Source: an uncultured Azospirillum sp. (GTDB taxonomy: Bacteria; Pseudomonadota; Alphaproteobacteria; Azospirillales; Azospirillaceae). Taken from it: 29,024 nucleotides of DNA. The notes under the pieces are model-generated. The model was given only the letters and a program-made list of their open reading frames with translations. It was not told the DNA's origin and searched no databases. The position numbers were made by a program, and so were the translations under genes. The DNA lies in NCBI RefSeq assembly GCF_946480385.1, contig NZ_CAMLJP010000087.1, forward strand, positions 1 through 29,024. The letters run 5' to 3'. Numbering within the stretch: the stretch's first letter is position 1; each line of letters begins with the position of its first letter. Of the stretch, positions 1 through 7,527 are shown piece after piece.

Positions 1-405
1 GGCGACGACCGATTGCGGGATCATCGGCATGTAGAGGAGGACGCGGTCGCCCTTCTCCACGCCCTGGGCGCGCAACGCGCCGGCGAAGCGGGCGACCTGG
101 TCCTGCAACTCGGCATAGGTGATGGTCTGAACGGTCTGGGTGACCGGGCTGTCATAGATGATCGCTGCCTGGGCACCACGCCCGCCTTCCACATGGCGGT
201 CTACCGCGTTGTAGCAGGTGTTCAGCTCCCCGCCGGTGAACCAGCGGTAGAAAGGCGCGTTGCTGTCGTCCAGCACCTTGTCCCATGGCTTGAACCAGGA
301 GATGTCCTTCGCCGCCTCTCCCCAGAACCCGGCCGGGTCCGACAAGGAGCGGGCATGCATCTGGTCGAAAAGCTCGGCAGTGGTGGTGCTGACGATCGCG
401 CTCAT
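1..405 (-). CDS. prpE: Propionyl-CoA synthetase (propionate--CoA ligase), N-terminal part
   Basis: This is the first 135 codons of an acyl-CoA synthetase; the rest lies beyond the left edge. The enzyme family activates propionate with ATP to propionyl-CoA in the cytoplasm. The visible part carries the N-terminal ACAS domain signature, with the stretch PWDKVLDDSNAPFYRWF followed by GGELNTCYNAVDRHVEGGRG and then IIYDSPVT. This wording is typical of PrpE rather than acetyl-CoA synthetase Acs. The ATP- and CoA-binding motifs are not in the window. The ATG at 405 is preceded by GAGGGA nine bases upstream. The gene reads away from its neighbours, so its own promoter probably lies in the 200-bp gap 406-603, where I found no convincing -35/-10 pair. 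The family call is firm; propionate as main substrate is inferred. Confidence 0.88.
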   Translation of the reverse strand, partial: MSAIVSTTTAELFDQMHARSLSDPAGFWGEAAKDISWFKPWDKVLDDSNAPFYRWFTGGELNTCYNAVDRHVEGGRGAQAAIIYDSPVTQTVQTITYAELQDQVARFAGALRAQGVEKGDRVLLYMPMIPQSVVA

Positions 406-603
406 GGCAGGGCGTCCCTCGTTCTATTTTGGTACTATTCGGTGCGCATTTCCTCTCGGCCGCGAAACGATCAGTTCCGCCGCCTCCACAATCTGCGACA
501 AAAGCATAAGTGCAGGCAAATGTCAGAAGGTCGGGGGTGCGGCGAGCTGTCGCATTCCCCATTCGTGAAACGATGTTCCGGGAATTGGAATAGCCCTGCT
601 GTT

Positions 604-1074
604 TCAGAAGGAAACGCACACCGGCCGGATGGCCAGCCCGACCGACTGCTGGTGGAAGCGGGCCTTGTACAGATCGACGATTTCGTGGATCAGCCGCAGC
701 GTCGCCGGGTCGCCATCGGCCAGCAGAGTGAGGATTTTGCTGGGCTCCCGCACCAGATGGCCGGTCTGAATGTCGCGCCAGTGGCCGGAGGCGTCGACGA
801 CGGTCAGCCCGTTGGGAAAGCGTGGCGTCACCTCCCGGTCAAGGAAGTCGGTCCATTCGCGATCGCTGACGCCAAGCTCGTTGCCGATGTTGCGTCCAAA
901 GAACAATTGCGCCTCGATCATCGCGCCGGCCGCATAGGCTTCGCACGCCGCTGGTGACACCGTCGGCGCCGGCGCCAGTTGGGCCGCGGCGGGGCCGGTC
1001 AGCAGAAGAAGCGAAAGGACGGCGGACGACAGGCCGGCACCATGGTGCAGGACGGGGCGGTTGAAGAGACGCAT
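604..1074 (-). CDS. Secreted DUF3574 domain protein
   Basis: A 156-residue protein with an N-terminal signal peptide: a basic start, the hydrophobic run LSSAVLSLLLLTG, and a likely signal peptidase I site after AAA at residue 31. The mature part matches DUF3574 as I know it, with FFGRNIG near residue 58, VSDREWTDFL, TPRFPNGLTVVDA, a W-R pair, and EPSKILTLL. The function of this family is not established. Export to the periplasm is expected. It starts 92 bp from a divergent unknown gene and is separated by about 200 bp from prpE downstream on the same strand, with no clear terminator between. The family call rests on motif recognition. Confidence 0.8.
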   Translation of the reverse strand: MRLFNRPVLHHGAGLSSAVLSLLLLTGPAAAQLAPAPTVSPAACEAYAAGAMIEAQLFFGRNIGNELGVSDREWTDFLDREVTPRFPNGLTVVDASGHWRDIQTGHLVREPSKILTLLADGDPATLRLIHEIVDLYKARFHQQSVGLAIRPVCVSF

Positions 1075-1166
1075 GAGCGATTCTCCGTTCGGGCGGGAGA
1101 TGGAGCGTCGGCAGTGCGATCAGCGACGCTCTGGTCAGGACGCCCCTGGACCGTTATGCATGGAAC

Positions 1167-1532
1167 ATGGCCGTCGATCCACCCATCACCGGGATTCGCC
1201 CGATCCTGACCGTCGTTCATGGCAACGGCGAGCGCCTGATCGTGGCTCGTCTCACCAACCTGGGCGGCGGCAGCCAGTCCAACCGCTTCGTCCTGCGCCG
1301 CGCCGATTTCCGTGCGCCGTGGGAGCAGCCGGAGAAGGGCTACTTCGGCTATGCCGAGGTCGCCCGCGCCCTGGACGCCAACGGCTGGCGCGGCTGCAGC
1401 ATCGAAGCGATGGCGACCACCGACCTGGAGGAACGCCGCGCCCGCCAGCTCGCCCGCAAGAAGCTGCACCTGCAATGCGTGGAAGCGGCGATCCGGCGGG
1501 CGCAGGAGGGGGAAACGTCCGGAGCAGGCTAA
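1167..1532 (+). CDS. Conserved-looking hypothetical protein
   Basis: A 121-residue predicted cytoplasmic protein with no signal peptide or membrane segment. I do not recognise it. The N-terminal half reads like a beta-rich domain (PILTVVHGNGERLIVARLTNLGGG). The middle contains RADFRAPWEQPEKGYFGYAEVARALDANGWRG. The C-terminal third is a charged helix (LEERRARQLARKKLHLQCVEAAIRRAQ). The strong third-position G+C bias supports real coding over the overlapping opposite-strand frames. The ribosome-binding site is weak. It is divergent from the DUF3574 gene and converges on the Rrf2 gene with a 9-bp gap. Confidence 0.6.
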   Translation: MAVDPPITGIRPILTVVHGNGERLIVARLTNLGGGSQSNRFVLRRADFRAPWEQPEKGYFGYAEVARALDANGWRGCSIEAMATTDLEERRARQLARKKLHLQCVEAAIRRAQEGETSGAG

Positions 1533-1541
1533 GCTCAGCGC

Positions 1542-1979
1542 TCAGCACTTCCCCAGCGCCCTCATGCGCCGATCGAAATCGGCTGCGAGATCGGCAAGCG
1601 TCACTTGGCCGAGATGGCGGACGAGCACCGCCTCCGCCTCACGCAATGCCCCGTCGAGGGCGGCATTGACGGCCTGCTCCACCAGGCAGCTCGGCTCGTC
1701 CGCGGTTGGACCGATGGCGAAGACTCCCGGTTCCCCCAATGCGCGGTGAATGTCCAGCAGAGTGATCCCGTCGAGCGGCCGTCCCAGCCGCCAGCCGCCG
1801 CCATGGCCCTTTTCCGACCGCACATGGCCGGCCTCGCGCAGCCCCGCCATGGTCCGGCGGATGACCACCGGATTCGTGTTCAGCATCTCAGCGATCGCCT
1901 CCGACGTCAGCGCACCGTCATGCCGGTCCATATGGATCAGCACATGCAGCATGCGGGAAAGGCGGCTGTCCTGTCTCAT
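1542..1979 (-). CDS. Rrf2-family transcriptional regulator (YwnA-like)
   Basis: A 145-residue winged-helix regulator. An Rrf2 N-terminus (MRQDSRLSRMLHVLIHMDRH) is followed by a recognition region (TSEAIAEMLNTNPVVIRRTMAGLREAG) and the wing SEKGHGGGWRLGRPLDGITLLDIHRAL. It lacks the three-cysteine Fe-S cluster of IscR/NsrR. Apart from the C-terminal Cys145 it has one cysteine, Cys98 in EPSCLVE, at the position used by single-cysteine redox-type Rrf2 proteins. I chose the ATG at 1979, which has AAAGGA upstream. A longer frame begins at 2036, but that start lies inside one arm of the operator palindrome. The gene is divergent from a CPYC flavoprotein gene, a pairing common for this subfamily, and very probably controls that gene and itself. 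Confidence 0.88.
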   Translation of the reverse strand: MRQDSRLSRMLHVLIHMDRHDGALTSEAIAEMLNTNPVVIRRTMAGLREAGHVRSEKGHGGGWRLGRPLDGITLLDIHRALGEPGVFAIGPTADEPSCLVEQAVNAALDGALREAEAVLVRHLGQVTLADLAADFDRRMRALGKC

Positions 1980-2034
1980 CGCTGATCGATCCTTTCGGGG
2001 GTGACGCCGGCGGCCGATCAACTCAGGCCACTTC

Positions 2035-2078
2035 ATAAGTTACATGGCACATTGACCACGCCCTTTCATGTAACTTAT
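2035..2078. promoter_or_regulatory. Perfect 12-bp inverted repeat, probable Rrf2 operator
   Basis: ATAAGTTACATG at 2035-2046 and its exact reverse complement CATGTAACTTAT at 2067-2078 flank a 20-bp spacer. The repeat lies between the divergent Rrf2 regulator and flavoprotein genes. The right arm overlaps the likely -10 region of the flavoprotein promoter, so a bound regulator would repress it. By symmetry the left arm places the same sequence over the region firing toward the regulator. Assignment to the Rrf2 protein is inferred from position. Confidence 0.8.
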
Positions 2079-2081
2079 CGT
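2052..2081 (+). promoter_or_regulatory. Candidate sigma-70 promoter of the CPYC flavoprotein gene
   Basis: TTGACC at 2052-2057 and TATCGT at 2076-2081 are 18 bp apart. The -35 element lies between the two arms of the inverted repeat, and the -10 element overlaps the right arm. The start codon is 55 bp downstream. The -35 element is good and the -10 element mediocre, consistent with a regulated promoter. Confidence 0.45.
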
Positions 2082-2136
2082 GTGTCGTGACTGGACGCGG
2101 ACGGCGCGCCGGTTAATTCCGTGGAAAGGCACAGGC

Positions 2137-3069
2137 ATGAACGGAAACGACACGACGACCTATGACGCCATCATCGTCGGCGGCAGCTATGCCGGCATCG
2201 CCGCCGCGCTGCAGCTGGCCCGCGCGCGCCGCCGGGTGCTGGTGATGGATGAGGGGTTGCGGCGCAACCGCTTCGCCAGCCACTCGCATGGTTTCCTCAG
2301 TCAGGATGGCCGTCCGCCGGGAGAAATCGCCGCCGAAGCCCGCGATCAGTTGATGCGCTATCCGACCGTCACCTGGATGACCGGTCGGGCGGAACAGGCC
2401 GCCGGGACGAGCGAGGGTTTTCAAATCACCGACGCTGACGGCATCCGTTACCGAGGGCGCCGGCTGCTGATCGCCGTCGGTGTGGTCGACGAGCTGCCGT
2501 CGATTCCCGGTCTGGTGGAACGTTGGGGACGCTCCGTCTTCCATTGTCCCTACTGCCACGGCTATGAGCTGATGCAGGGCCGTATCGGTGTCGTCGCCGT
2601 GTCCGGGCTATCCATGCACCACGCGCTGATGCTGCCGGATTGGGGACCGACGACACTGCTGCTGAACGGGACGTTCGAGCCCGACGCCGACCAGTCGGCC
2701 CATCTGGCGCGGCGCGGGGTGGCCGTCGAGACCGCGCTCATCAGCGGGATCGACGGCGATCCGCCGGAGGTCTCGCTCGCCGACGGACGCAGATTGCCTT
2801 TCGCCGGACTGTTCGTGCTGCCGCGAAGCCGCGTTGCAAGCCCGCTGGCCGCACAGCTCGGGTGCGCGACCGAAGACGGGCCGCTCGGCACCCATATCCG
2901 CGTCGACGCGATGCAGGAAACCAGCGTCCCCGGCGTTTTCGCCTGCGGCGATGCGGCACGGGCCGCGGGATCGGTGGCGCTGGCCGTCGGCGCCGGTACG
3001 ATCGCCGGAACGGCACTGCACCGGTCGCTGCTGTTCTGTGAAGACGACGTCTTGTTCGCCCGCCCCTAA
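2137..3069 (+). CDS. NAD(P)/FAD-dependent oxidoreductase, thioredoxin-reductase-like
   Basis: A 310-residue two-domain flavoprotein of the thioredoxin-reductase fold. The FAD-binding motif GGSYAG is at residues 15-20. The dithiol CPYC is at 137-140 in the context FHCPYCHGYE, and the second FAD-binding motif near the C-terminus reads PGVFACGDAA. The CPYCHGYE context is typical of a subgroup usually paired with single-cysteine Rrf2 regulators; its physiological substrate is not settled. The protein is soluble and cytoplasmic. I chose the ATG at 2137, preceded by GGAAAGG; an upstream in-frame ATG at 2080 lies at the promoter. The stop codon overlaps the stop of the convergent exporter gene (TAA and TAG share two bases). 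It is probably induced by redox or electrophile stress through the neighbouring regulator. Confidence 0.88.
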   Translation: MNGNDTTTYDAIIVGGSYAGIAAALQLARARRRVLVMDEGLRRNRFASHSHGFLSQDGRPPGEIAAEARDQLMRYPTVTWMTGRAEQAAGTSEGFQITDADGIRYRGRRLLIAVGVVDELPSIPGLVERWGRSVFHCPYCHGYELMQGRIGVVAVSGLSMHHALMLPDWGPTTLLLNGTFEPDADQSAHLARRGVAVETALISGIDGDPPEVSLADGRRLPFAGLFVLPRSRVASPLAAQLGCATEDGPLGTHIRVDAMQETSVPGVFACGDAARAAGSVALAVGAGTIAGTALHRSLLFCEDDVLFARP

Positions 3070-3692
3070 CCGATCAGCAGGCCCGCCGCGATGGCCCACA
3101 TCACCAGGGCAATGGCGCCATCCATCACCCGCCACGCGGCGGGCCGGGCGAACAGCGGGCGCAGCAGCCGGGCGCCATAGCCAAGCGCGAAGAAGAACAG
3201 GAAGGACGCCGTCATCGCTCCCAGCGCGAAGGCGCCCCGCGCCTCGGCGAAGCGGGCGGAGACGGAGCCGACCAGCACCACCGTGTCCAGATAGACATGC
3301 GGGTTCAGCCAGGTCAGCGCCAGGCAGGTCAGCAGCGCCGGCAACAGTCCGCCTGGCTCGCGGTTGGCCGGGTTCAGCCCGCTGCCGCCGGCCCATGCCG
3401 ATCGGGCGCTGCGCAGGCCATAGACCACGAGAAAAGCGGCGCCGGCATAGCGCATCAGCGGCTCCAGCCACGGCCAGCGTGCCGCGACGGTGGCGAAACC
3501 GCTCACCCCGGCCAGGATCAGGACCGCGTCCGAGAGGGCGCAGGTGGCGCAAATCACCAGCACATGCTCGTTGCGCAGGCCCTGGCGCAGCACGAAGGCG
3601 TTCTGCGCCCCGATGGCAACGATCAAGCTGAAGCCCAGGAACAGGCCCGGCAGGAAGGCCGGCAACAGTGCGGCGGGGGAAAGGTCGGTCAT
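3066..3692 (-). CDS. LysE/ArgO-family amino-acid exporter
   Basis: A 208-residue inner-membrane protein with about six hydrophobic segments. The first is LLPAFLPGLFLGFSLIVAIGAQNAFVLRQGL, whose GAQNAFVLRQG motif is the hallmark of LysE/ArgO. TWLNPHVYLDTVVLVG is the second family signature. The family exports basic amino acids such as arginine and lysine by proton exchange. The start at 3692 (MTDLSP) fits family length; an in-frame ATG at 3722 would add ten residues, and neither has a strong ribosome-binding site. The gene is divergent from a LysR-type regulator of the ArgP/LysG kind, the classic control arrangement, in which the regulator senses the intracellular basic amino acid and activates the exporter. 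Confidence 0.9.
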   Translation of the reverse strand: MTDLSPAALLPAFLPGLFLGFSLIVAIGAQNAFVLRQGLRNEHVLVICATCALSDAVLILAGVSGFATVAARWPWLEPLMRYAGAAFLVVYGLRSARSAWAGGSGLNPANREPGGLLPALLTCLALTWLNPHVYLDTVVLVGSVSARFAEARGAFALGAMTASFLFFFALGYGARLLRPLFARPAAWRVMDGAIALVMWAIAAGLLIG

Positions 3693-3767
3693 CGCATCGG
3701 TTCCGGAGTCGGTGGCTGCCATTCCGCTACCACCGGAGCGGCCTTTGCCCTACTTAATCCTGCTTGT

Positions 3768-3777
3768 CTTAATTAAG
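3768..3777. promoter_or_regulatory. CTTAATTAAG palindrome in the LysE/LysR intergenic region
   Basis: A 10-bp perfect palindrome lies 12 bp before the regulator start codon, in an A/T-rich patch that also contains CTTAAT just upstream. LysR-type regulators bind interrupted A/T-rich palindromes between divergent genes, so this is a candidate part of the autoregulatory site. No binding evidence exists in the sequence beyond position and symmetry. Confidence 0.4.
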
Positions 3778-3789
3778 CGGAGCTAAGCC

Positions 3790-4719
3790 ATGCTGGACTA
3801 TCCGCTGTTGGCGGCTCTGGCCGCCGTGATCCGCACCGGCAGCTTCGAGCGTGCTGCCCGGCAGCTGCATGTCACCCCGTCTGCGGTGTCGCAGCGGGTG
3901 AAACTGCTGGAAGAGCGGCTGGGCACTGTCCTTGTGGTCCGCAGCCAGCCCTGCACCGGCACCGCCGCCGGCCAGCGCCTGTGTCAGCATGTGGAGCGGG
4001 TGGCGCTGCTGGAAAGCGAACTGCGCGGCGCTCTCCCCGGCTTGAGCCCGGCGGACGGTCCGCTCACCCTGCGAATCGCGGTGAATGCCGACAGCCTCGC
4101 CACTTGGTTCGTCGCGGCGATGGCCGAGCTGCCGGGCTGCCTGTTCGATCTGGTGCTGGACGACCAGGACCACAGCGCCGAATGGCTGCGCAAGGGAGAG
4201 GTGCTGGCCGCCGTCACCGCCAGCCCAACGCCGGTCCCCGGCTGCAACAGCCATCCGCTTGGCGCACTCCGCTACCGCGCCACCGCCAGCCCCGATTACA
4301 TGCGCCGCCATTTCGCCAACGGGGTCACGGCGGAGGCCTTGGCGAACGCGCCTTGCCTGACCTTCAACCGCAAGGACCAGCTGCAGGCACAGTGGCTGCG
4401 CATGGTGCTGAACGACCGTGATCCGGCACAGGCGCCCACTCCGCCGACTCACTGGTTGCCCTCCACCCATGCCTTCGTCGACGGGGCGCTGGCGGGGCTG
4501 GGATGGGGGATGAACCCCGACCCGCTGGTGGCCGACCATCTGGCGGCGGGCCGTCTGGTGGAGCTGGTGCCCGGTCAGCCGCTGGACGTGCCCCTCTATT
4601 GGCAGCAGAGCCGGATCGCCGGAACCGCGCTGGCCGAGCTGTCGCGCGTGGCCCTGCGCGCCGGACGGCGGGCGCTGCATCCCACAGGCGGAGAGTCGGA
4701 AAGCCCGCCCACCCGATGA
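3790..4719 (+). CDS. LysR-family regulator, ArgP/LysG type
   Basis: A 309-residue LysR-type regulator. Residues 1-60 form the winged helix-turn-helix (LAAVIRTGSFERAARQLHVTPSAVSQRVKLLEERLG). The rest is the substrate-binding domain, with NADSLATWF and FVDGALAGLGWGMNP, segments typical of the ArgP/LysG/IciA branch that senses lysine or arginine. The start codon at 3790 follows GGAG. It is divergent from the LysE-type exporter, which it is expected to activate when the basic amino acid accumulates. It ends 60 bp before the oligopeptidase gene on the same strand; these are probably separate units. Confidence 0.9.
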   Translation: MLDYPLLAALAAVIRTGSFERAARQLHVTPSAVSQRVKLLEERLGTVLVVRSQPCTGTAAGQRLCQHVERVALLESELRGALPGLSPADGPLTLRIAVNADSLATWFVAAMAELPGCLFDLVLDDQDHSAEWLRKGEVLAAVTASPTPVPGCNSHPLGALRYRATASPDYMRRHFANGVTAEALANAPCLTFNRKDQLQAQWLRMVLNDRDPAQAPTPPTHWLPSTHAFVDGALAGLGWGMNPDPLVADHLAAGRLVELVPGQPLDVPLYWQQSRIAGTALAELSRVALRAGRRALHPTGGESESPPTR

Positions 4720-4779
4720 GGGCTTTGCCCGCGCCGAGTGTGCGCTTATATGGATCCAACCAATCTCTGGAGGGACTCG

Positions 4780-6594
4780 ATGACCAGCAGCGCCGCCACG
4801 GCCGCAAACGACACCCCCGATTTGGGTGCGCTTCCCACCTGGGACCTGAGCGACCTCTACCCGGGCACCGACTCGCCGGAGCTGAAGGCCGACCTGGACC
4901 GGATGGAGCGGGAGTGCAAGGCCTTCCGCGAGCGCTACGCCGGCAAGCTGGCGGCGTTGAACGGCGACGATCTGGCCGCGGCAATCCGCACCTATGAGGA
5001 CATCGACGAGACGCTGTCGCGCGTCATGTCCTATGCCGGGCTGGTCTACAACGGCAACATGGTCGACCCGGCCATCGCCAAGTTCTACCAGTCGGCGCAG
5101 GAGCGGGTGAACGACATCTCCGCCCACCTGATCTTCTTCACGCTGGAGATCAACCGGCTGGACGAAAAGGATCTGGCGGCCAAGCAGAAGGCGTCGGCGG
5201 CGCTGCGCCATTACGAGCCGTGGCTGCGCGACGTCCGCCTGTACCGCGACCACCAGCTGTCCGACGAGATCGAACGCCTGCTGCATGAAAAGCACGTCGT
5301 CGGCCGCGCCGCCTGGAACCGCCTGTTCGACGAGACCATCGCCAGCCTGCGCTTCCCCATGGGCGGCAAGGAGCTGACCTGTGCGGAGGCGCTGAACCGC
5401 CTGTCCGACCGCAACCCCGCCGTCCGCCGCGAGGCCGGCGAGGCGGTGGGCAAGGTGCTGGGCGAGAATGCGCGGCTGTTCTCGCTGATCACCAACACGC
5501 TGGCCAAGGACAAGGAGATCGAGGACGACTGGCGCAACTATCCGACGCCGACCTCTGCCCGCAACCTGTCCAACCGGGTCGAGGATGAAGTCGTCGACGC
5601 GCTGGTCTCCGCCGTCAAGGGCGCCTATCCGGAGCTGTCGCACCGTTATTACGCGATGAAGGCGAAATGGTTCGGCCAGGACCATCTTGATTACTGGGAC
5701 CGCAACGCTCCCCTGCCGGAGGACGCCGACCGCAGCATTCCCTGGGACGAGGCGCGCGACATCGTGCTCGGCGCCTATGGCCGCTTCTCCCCCGACCTCG
5801 CCAGCTTAGGAAAGCGTTTCTTCGACAACCCCTGGATCGACGCCCCGGTCCGCCCCGGCAAGGCGCCGGGCGCCTTCGCCCATCCAACCGTGCCCAGCGT
5901 CCACCCTTATCTGCTGGTCAATTACCAGGGCAAGACGCGCGACGTGATGACGCTGGCTCATGAGTTGGGGCATGGCGTCCACCAGATCCTGGCCGGCCGC
6001 CAAGGCCACTTCCTGTCAGACACCCCGCTGACGCTGGCGGAAACCGCGTCGGTGTTCGGCGAGATGCTGACCTTCCGCGCCCTGCTGGCGGCGGAGACCG
6101 ACCCGAAGCGCCGCCGCATCATGCTGGCCGGCAAGGTCGAGGACATGCTGAACACGGTGGTGCGCCAGATCGCCTTCTTCGATTTCGAACGCCGCGTCCA
6201 CACCGAACGACGCGAGGGCGAACTCACCTCGGATCGCATCGGCGAAATCTGGATGGCGGTGCAGATCGAAAGCCTGGGCCCGGCGCTGCGTTTCGACGAG
6301 GGATACCGGCATTACTGGTCCTACATCCCCCACTTCATCCACTCGCCCTTCTATGTCTACGCCTATGCCTTCGGCGACTGTCTGGTGAACTCGCTCTACG
6401 CGGTCTATCAGGACGCAGAGAAGGGCTTCGCCGAGAAGTATCTGGCGATGCTGACGGCCGGCGGCACGCTGCGCCACAAGGAGCTGCTGGCTCCCTTCGG
6501 GCTGGACGCTTCCGACCCCGCCTTCTGGCAGAAGGGGCTCGGCGTCATCCGCGGCTTCATTGACGAGCTTGAGGCCGGCGAGGCGAAAGCCTGA
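4780..6594 (+). CDS. pepF: M3-family oligoendopeptidase (PepF type)
   Basis: A 604-residue cytosolic zinc metallopeptidase of family M3 that degrades short peptides. The zinc site HELGH is at residues 394-398 (context LAHELGHGVHQ), and the third ligand is the glutamate of LAETASVFGE, at about residue 421. The N-terminal part (LPTWDLSDLYPG) and the LVNYQGKTRDVMTLAHE and FYVYAYAFGDCLVNSLYA segments are typical of the PepF branch. I chose the ATG at 4780 because GGAGGGA lies directly upstream; a frame extending to 4738 has no such site. There is no signal peptide. A strong terminator follows 55 bp after the stop codon. Confidence 0.93.
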   Translation: MTSSAATAANDTPDLGALPTWDLSDLYPGTDSPELKADLDRMERECKAFRERYAGKLAALNGDDLAAAIRTYEDIDETLSRVMSYAGLVYNGNMVDPAIAKFYQSAQERVNDISAHLIFFTLEINRLDEKDLAAKQKASAALRHYEPWLRDVRLYRDHQLSDEIERLLHEKHVVGRAAWNRLFDETIASLRFPMGGKELTCAEALNRLSDRNPAVRREAGEAVGKVLGENARLFSLITNTLAKDKEIEDDWRNYPTPTSARNLSNRVEDEVVDALVSAVKGAYPELSHRYYAMKAKWFGQDHLDYWDRNAPLPEDADRSIPWDEARDIVLGAYGRFSPDLASLGKRFFDNPWIDAPVRPGKAPGAFAHPTVPSVHPYLLVNYQGKTRDVMTLAHELGHGVHQILAGRQGHFLSDTPLTLAETASVFGEMLTFRALLAAETDPKRRRIMLAGKVEDMLNTVVRQIAFFDFERRVHTERREGELTSDRIGEIWMAVQIESLGPALRFDEGYRHYWSYIPHFIHSPFYVYAYAFGDCLVNSLYAVYQDAEKGFAEKYLAMLTAGGTLRHKELLAPFGLDASDPAFWQKGLGVIRGFIDELEAGEAKA

Positions 6595-6606
6595 CGATTC
6601 GGGTGT

Positions 6607-6656
6607 CTTGACCGCCGTCAAGAAACCCTGACAGGCGTGCGGGTATGGTGGCCTTC
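6607..6656 (+). promoter_or_regulatory. FNR/FixK-type box and class II promoter of the hemerythrin gene
   Basis: CTTGAC-CGCC-GTCAAG at 6607-6622 is a perfect palindrome of the Crp/Fnr superfamily pattern TTGAY-N4-RTCAA. Its centre is at 6614.5. A class II activator site at -41.5 predicts a start at 6656 and a -10 hexamer at 6644-6649, and exactly that hexamer reads TATGGT. No -35 consensus is present, as expected for an activator-dependent promoter. The next gene is a hemerythrin. Whether FNR, FixK, NnrR or another member binds cannot be told from sequence. Confidence 0.65.
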
Positions 6657-6686
6657 GGAGCGTCGTCTCCGAAGGCCATCTTTTTT
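6649..6686 (+). terminator. Intrinsic terminator after pepF, just upstream of the hemerythrin start
   Basis: A perfect 12-bp stem (6649-6660 with 6667-6678, arm TGGCCTTCGGAG) closes a 6-base loop and is followed by six T at 6681-6686. It lies after pepF and ends only 13 bases before the hemerythrin start codon. Transcripts from pepF should stop here. The predicted hemerythrin start point at 6656 falls inside the left arm, so transcripts starting there could not form the full stem. Confidence 0.85.
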
Positions 6687-6699
6687 GGAAGCGAACATC

Positions 6700-7119
6700 A
6701 TGCTTGCGACCACCACGCCCACCGCCGCTTCAGCCGCCCCCTCTGCCAATGTCCCCCTCCTCGGCTACGAGGTCATGGACCGTGACCATGTCGATTCCGT
6801 CGCCCTGCTTCAGGCGGCCTGCGACGCACCGGTCGGCCAGCTCCAGGCTCCCTTCGCCGCCTTCGCCAAGCATCTGCGCGAGCATTTCGCCCGCGAGAAC
6901 GCCCTGATGACCCAGCACGGCTTTTTCGCCCTGCATTGCCACAAGGAAGAGCACACCCGCGTCCTGAGGGTGGTCGCGACCATGGAAGCCGAACTGGAGG
7001 AGGGCAACGAGTCCCGCGCGCGCCTGTATGTGACCGAGCATTTCCCCGACTGGTTCCACACCCATCTGGCAACGATGGACCGGGTGACCGCGGATTTCCT
7101 GGCGCAGGCGGAAGGTTGA
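6700..7119 (+). CDS. Hemerythrin domain protein
   Basis: A 139-residue four-helix di-iron protein. The full ligand set is present: His30, His62 and Glu66 (HFARE), His81 and His85 (HKEEH), His122 and Asp127 (HLATMD). It follows a 20-residue Ala/Pro/Thr-rich leader that may be disordered; I see no convincing signal peptide. The family reversibly binds O2 and in some cases NO, acting in oxygen delivery, sensing or detoxification. The start at 6700 follows GGAAG. The gene lies between a strong upstream terminator and a downstream hairpin, so it is a single-gene unit, probably switched by the upstream FNR-type box. A second hemerythrin, with a different N-terminus, is at 25521-25931. Confidence 0.9.
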   Translation: MLATTTPTAASAAPSANVPLLGYEVMDRDHVDSVALLQAACDAPVGQLQAPFAAFAKHLREHFARENALMTQHGFFALHCHKEEHTRVLRVVATMEAELEEGNESRARLYVTEHFPDWFHTHLATMDRVTADFLAQAEG

Positions 7120-7174
7120 GGAGAGGGCATCACGCCCGTCACCTCACCGGCCCCAACAGAACCCCGGAAATGGA

Positions 7175-7207
7175 AAGGGGCTGGAACCTGCTCGGTTCCA
7201 GCCCCTT
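7175..7207 (-). terminator. Stem-loop between the hemerythrin and tRNA-Lys genes
   Basis: A perfect 14-bp stem (AAGGGGCTGGAACC at 7175-7188 with its complement at 7194-7207) has a 5-base loop. Read on the minus strand it is followed by TTTCCATTT, so it fits best as the terminator of tRNA-Lys. It may also stop plus-strand transcription from the hemerythrin gene. Confidence 0.7.
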
Positions 7208-7212
7208 ATGGA

Positions 7213-7288
<76 letters not shown>

Positions 7289-7383
7289 ATCTCTTGATTC
7301 GGTGAACCTGACTGAAACCTTGCTGAAATCAGCCGACTGTTCATCGCGCCGGCCAAGCCGTTGTCCCGGCCGGTGTGGCGCGG

Positions 7384-7412
7384 TTTATAGCGAAGGGCTT
7401 TTGGCCTGTCGA
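7384..7412 (-). promoter_or_regulatory. Sigma-70 promoter for tRNA-Lys with GC-rich discriminator
   Basis: On the minus strand, TCGACA (7412-7407) and TATAAA (7389-7384) are separated by exactly 17 bp; each matches consensus at five of six positions. The bases right after the -10 element read CCGCGCC, a GC-rich discriminator of the kind seen at stringently controlled stable-RNA promoters. The predicted start near 7377 gives a precursor leader of about 90 nt. Confidence 0.65.
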
Positions 7413-7527
7413 TAGCAAAAACGCACCCCATGTGAATTTTTTGGCACGTGCTTTTCGGTGGCCGGACTCCTGCCCCGGCGGCTACACCGGCGCTGTCGAA
7501 ACGGGACATCGGAACGGGAGATCGGGG

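Noticed and set aside
3768..3789. Repeat or insertion target at the A/T-rich patch before the LysR gene
   Set aside because: The CTTAATTAAG palindrome is better explained as part of a regulator site; no direct repeats or element ends are present.
3769..5685. Open frame of 638 codons on the minus strand across the LysR and pepF genes
   Set aside because: Same artefact: it mirrors two clear genes and encodes no recognisable domain.
7441..7460. Sigma-54-like element TTGGCACG upstream of the methyltransferase gene
   Set aside because: The -24 part is perfect, but the position where the -12 GC must fall reads TC, and spacing cannot be corrected. No enhancer-like repeat was seen.
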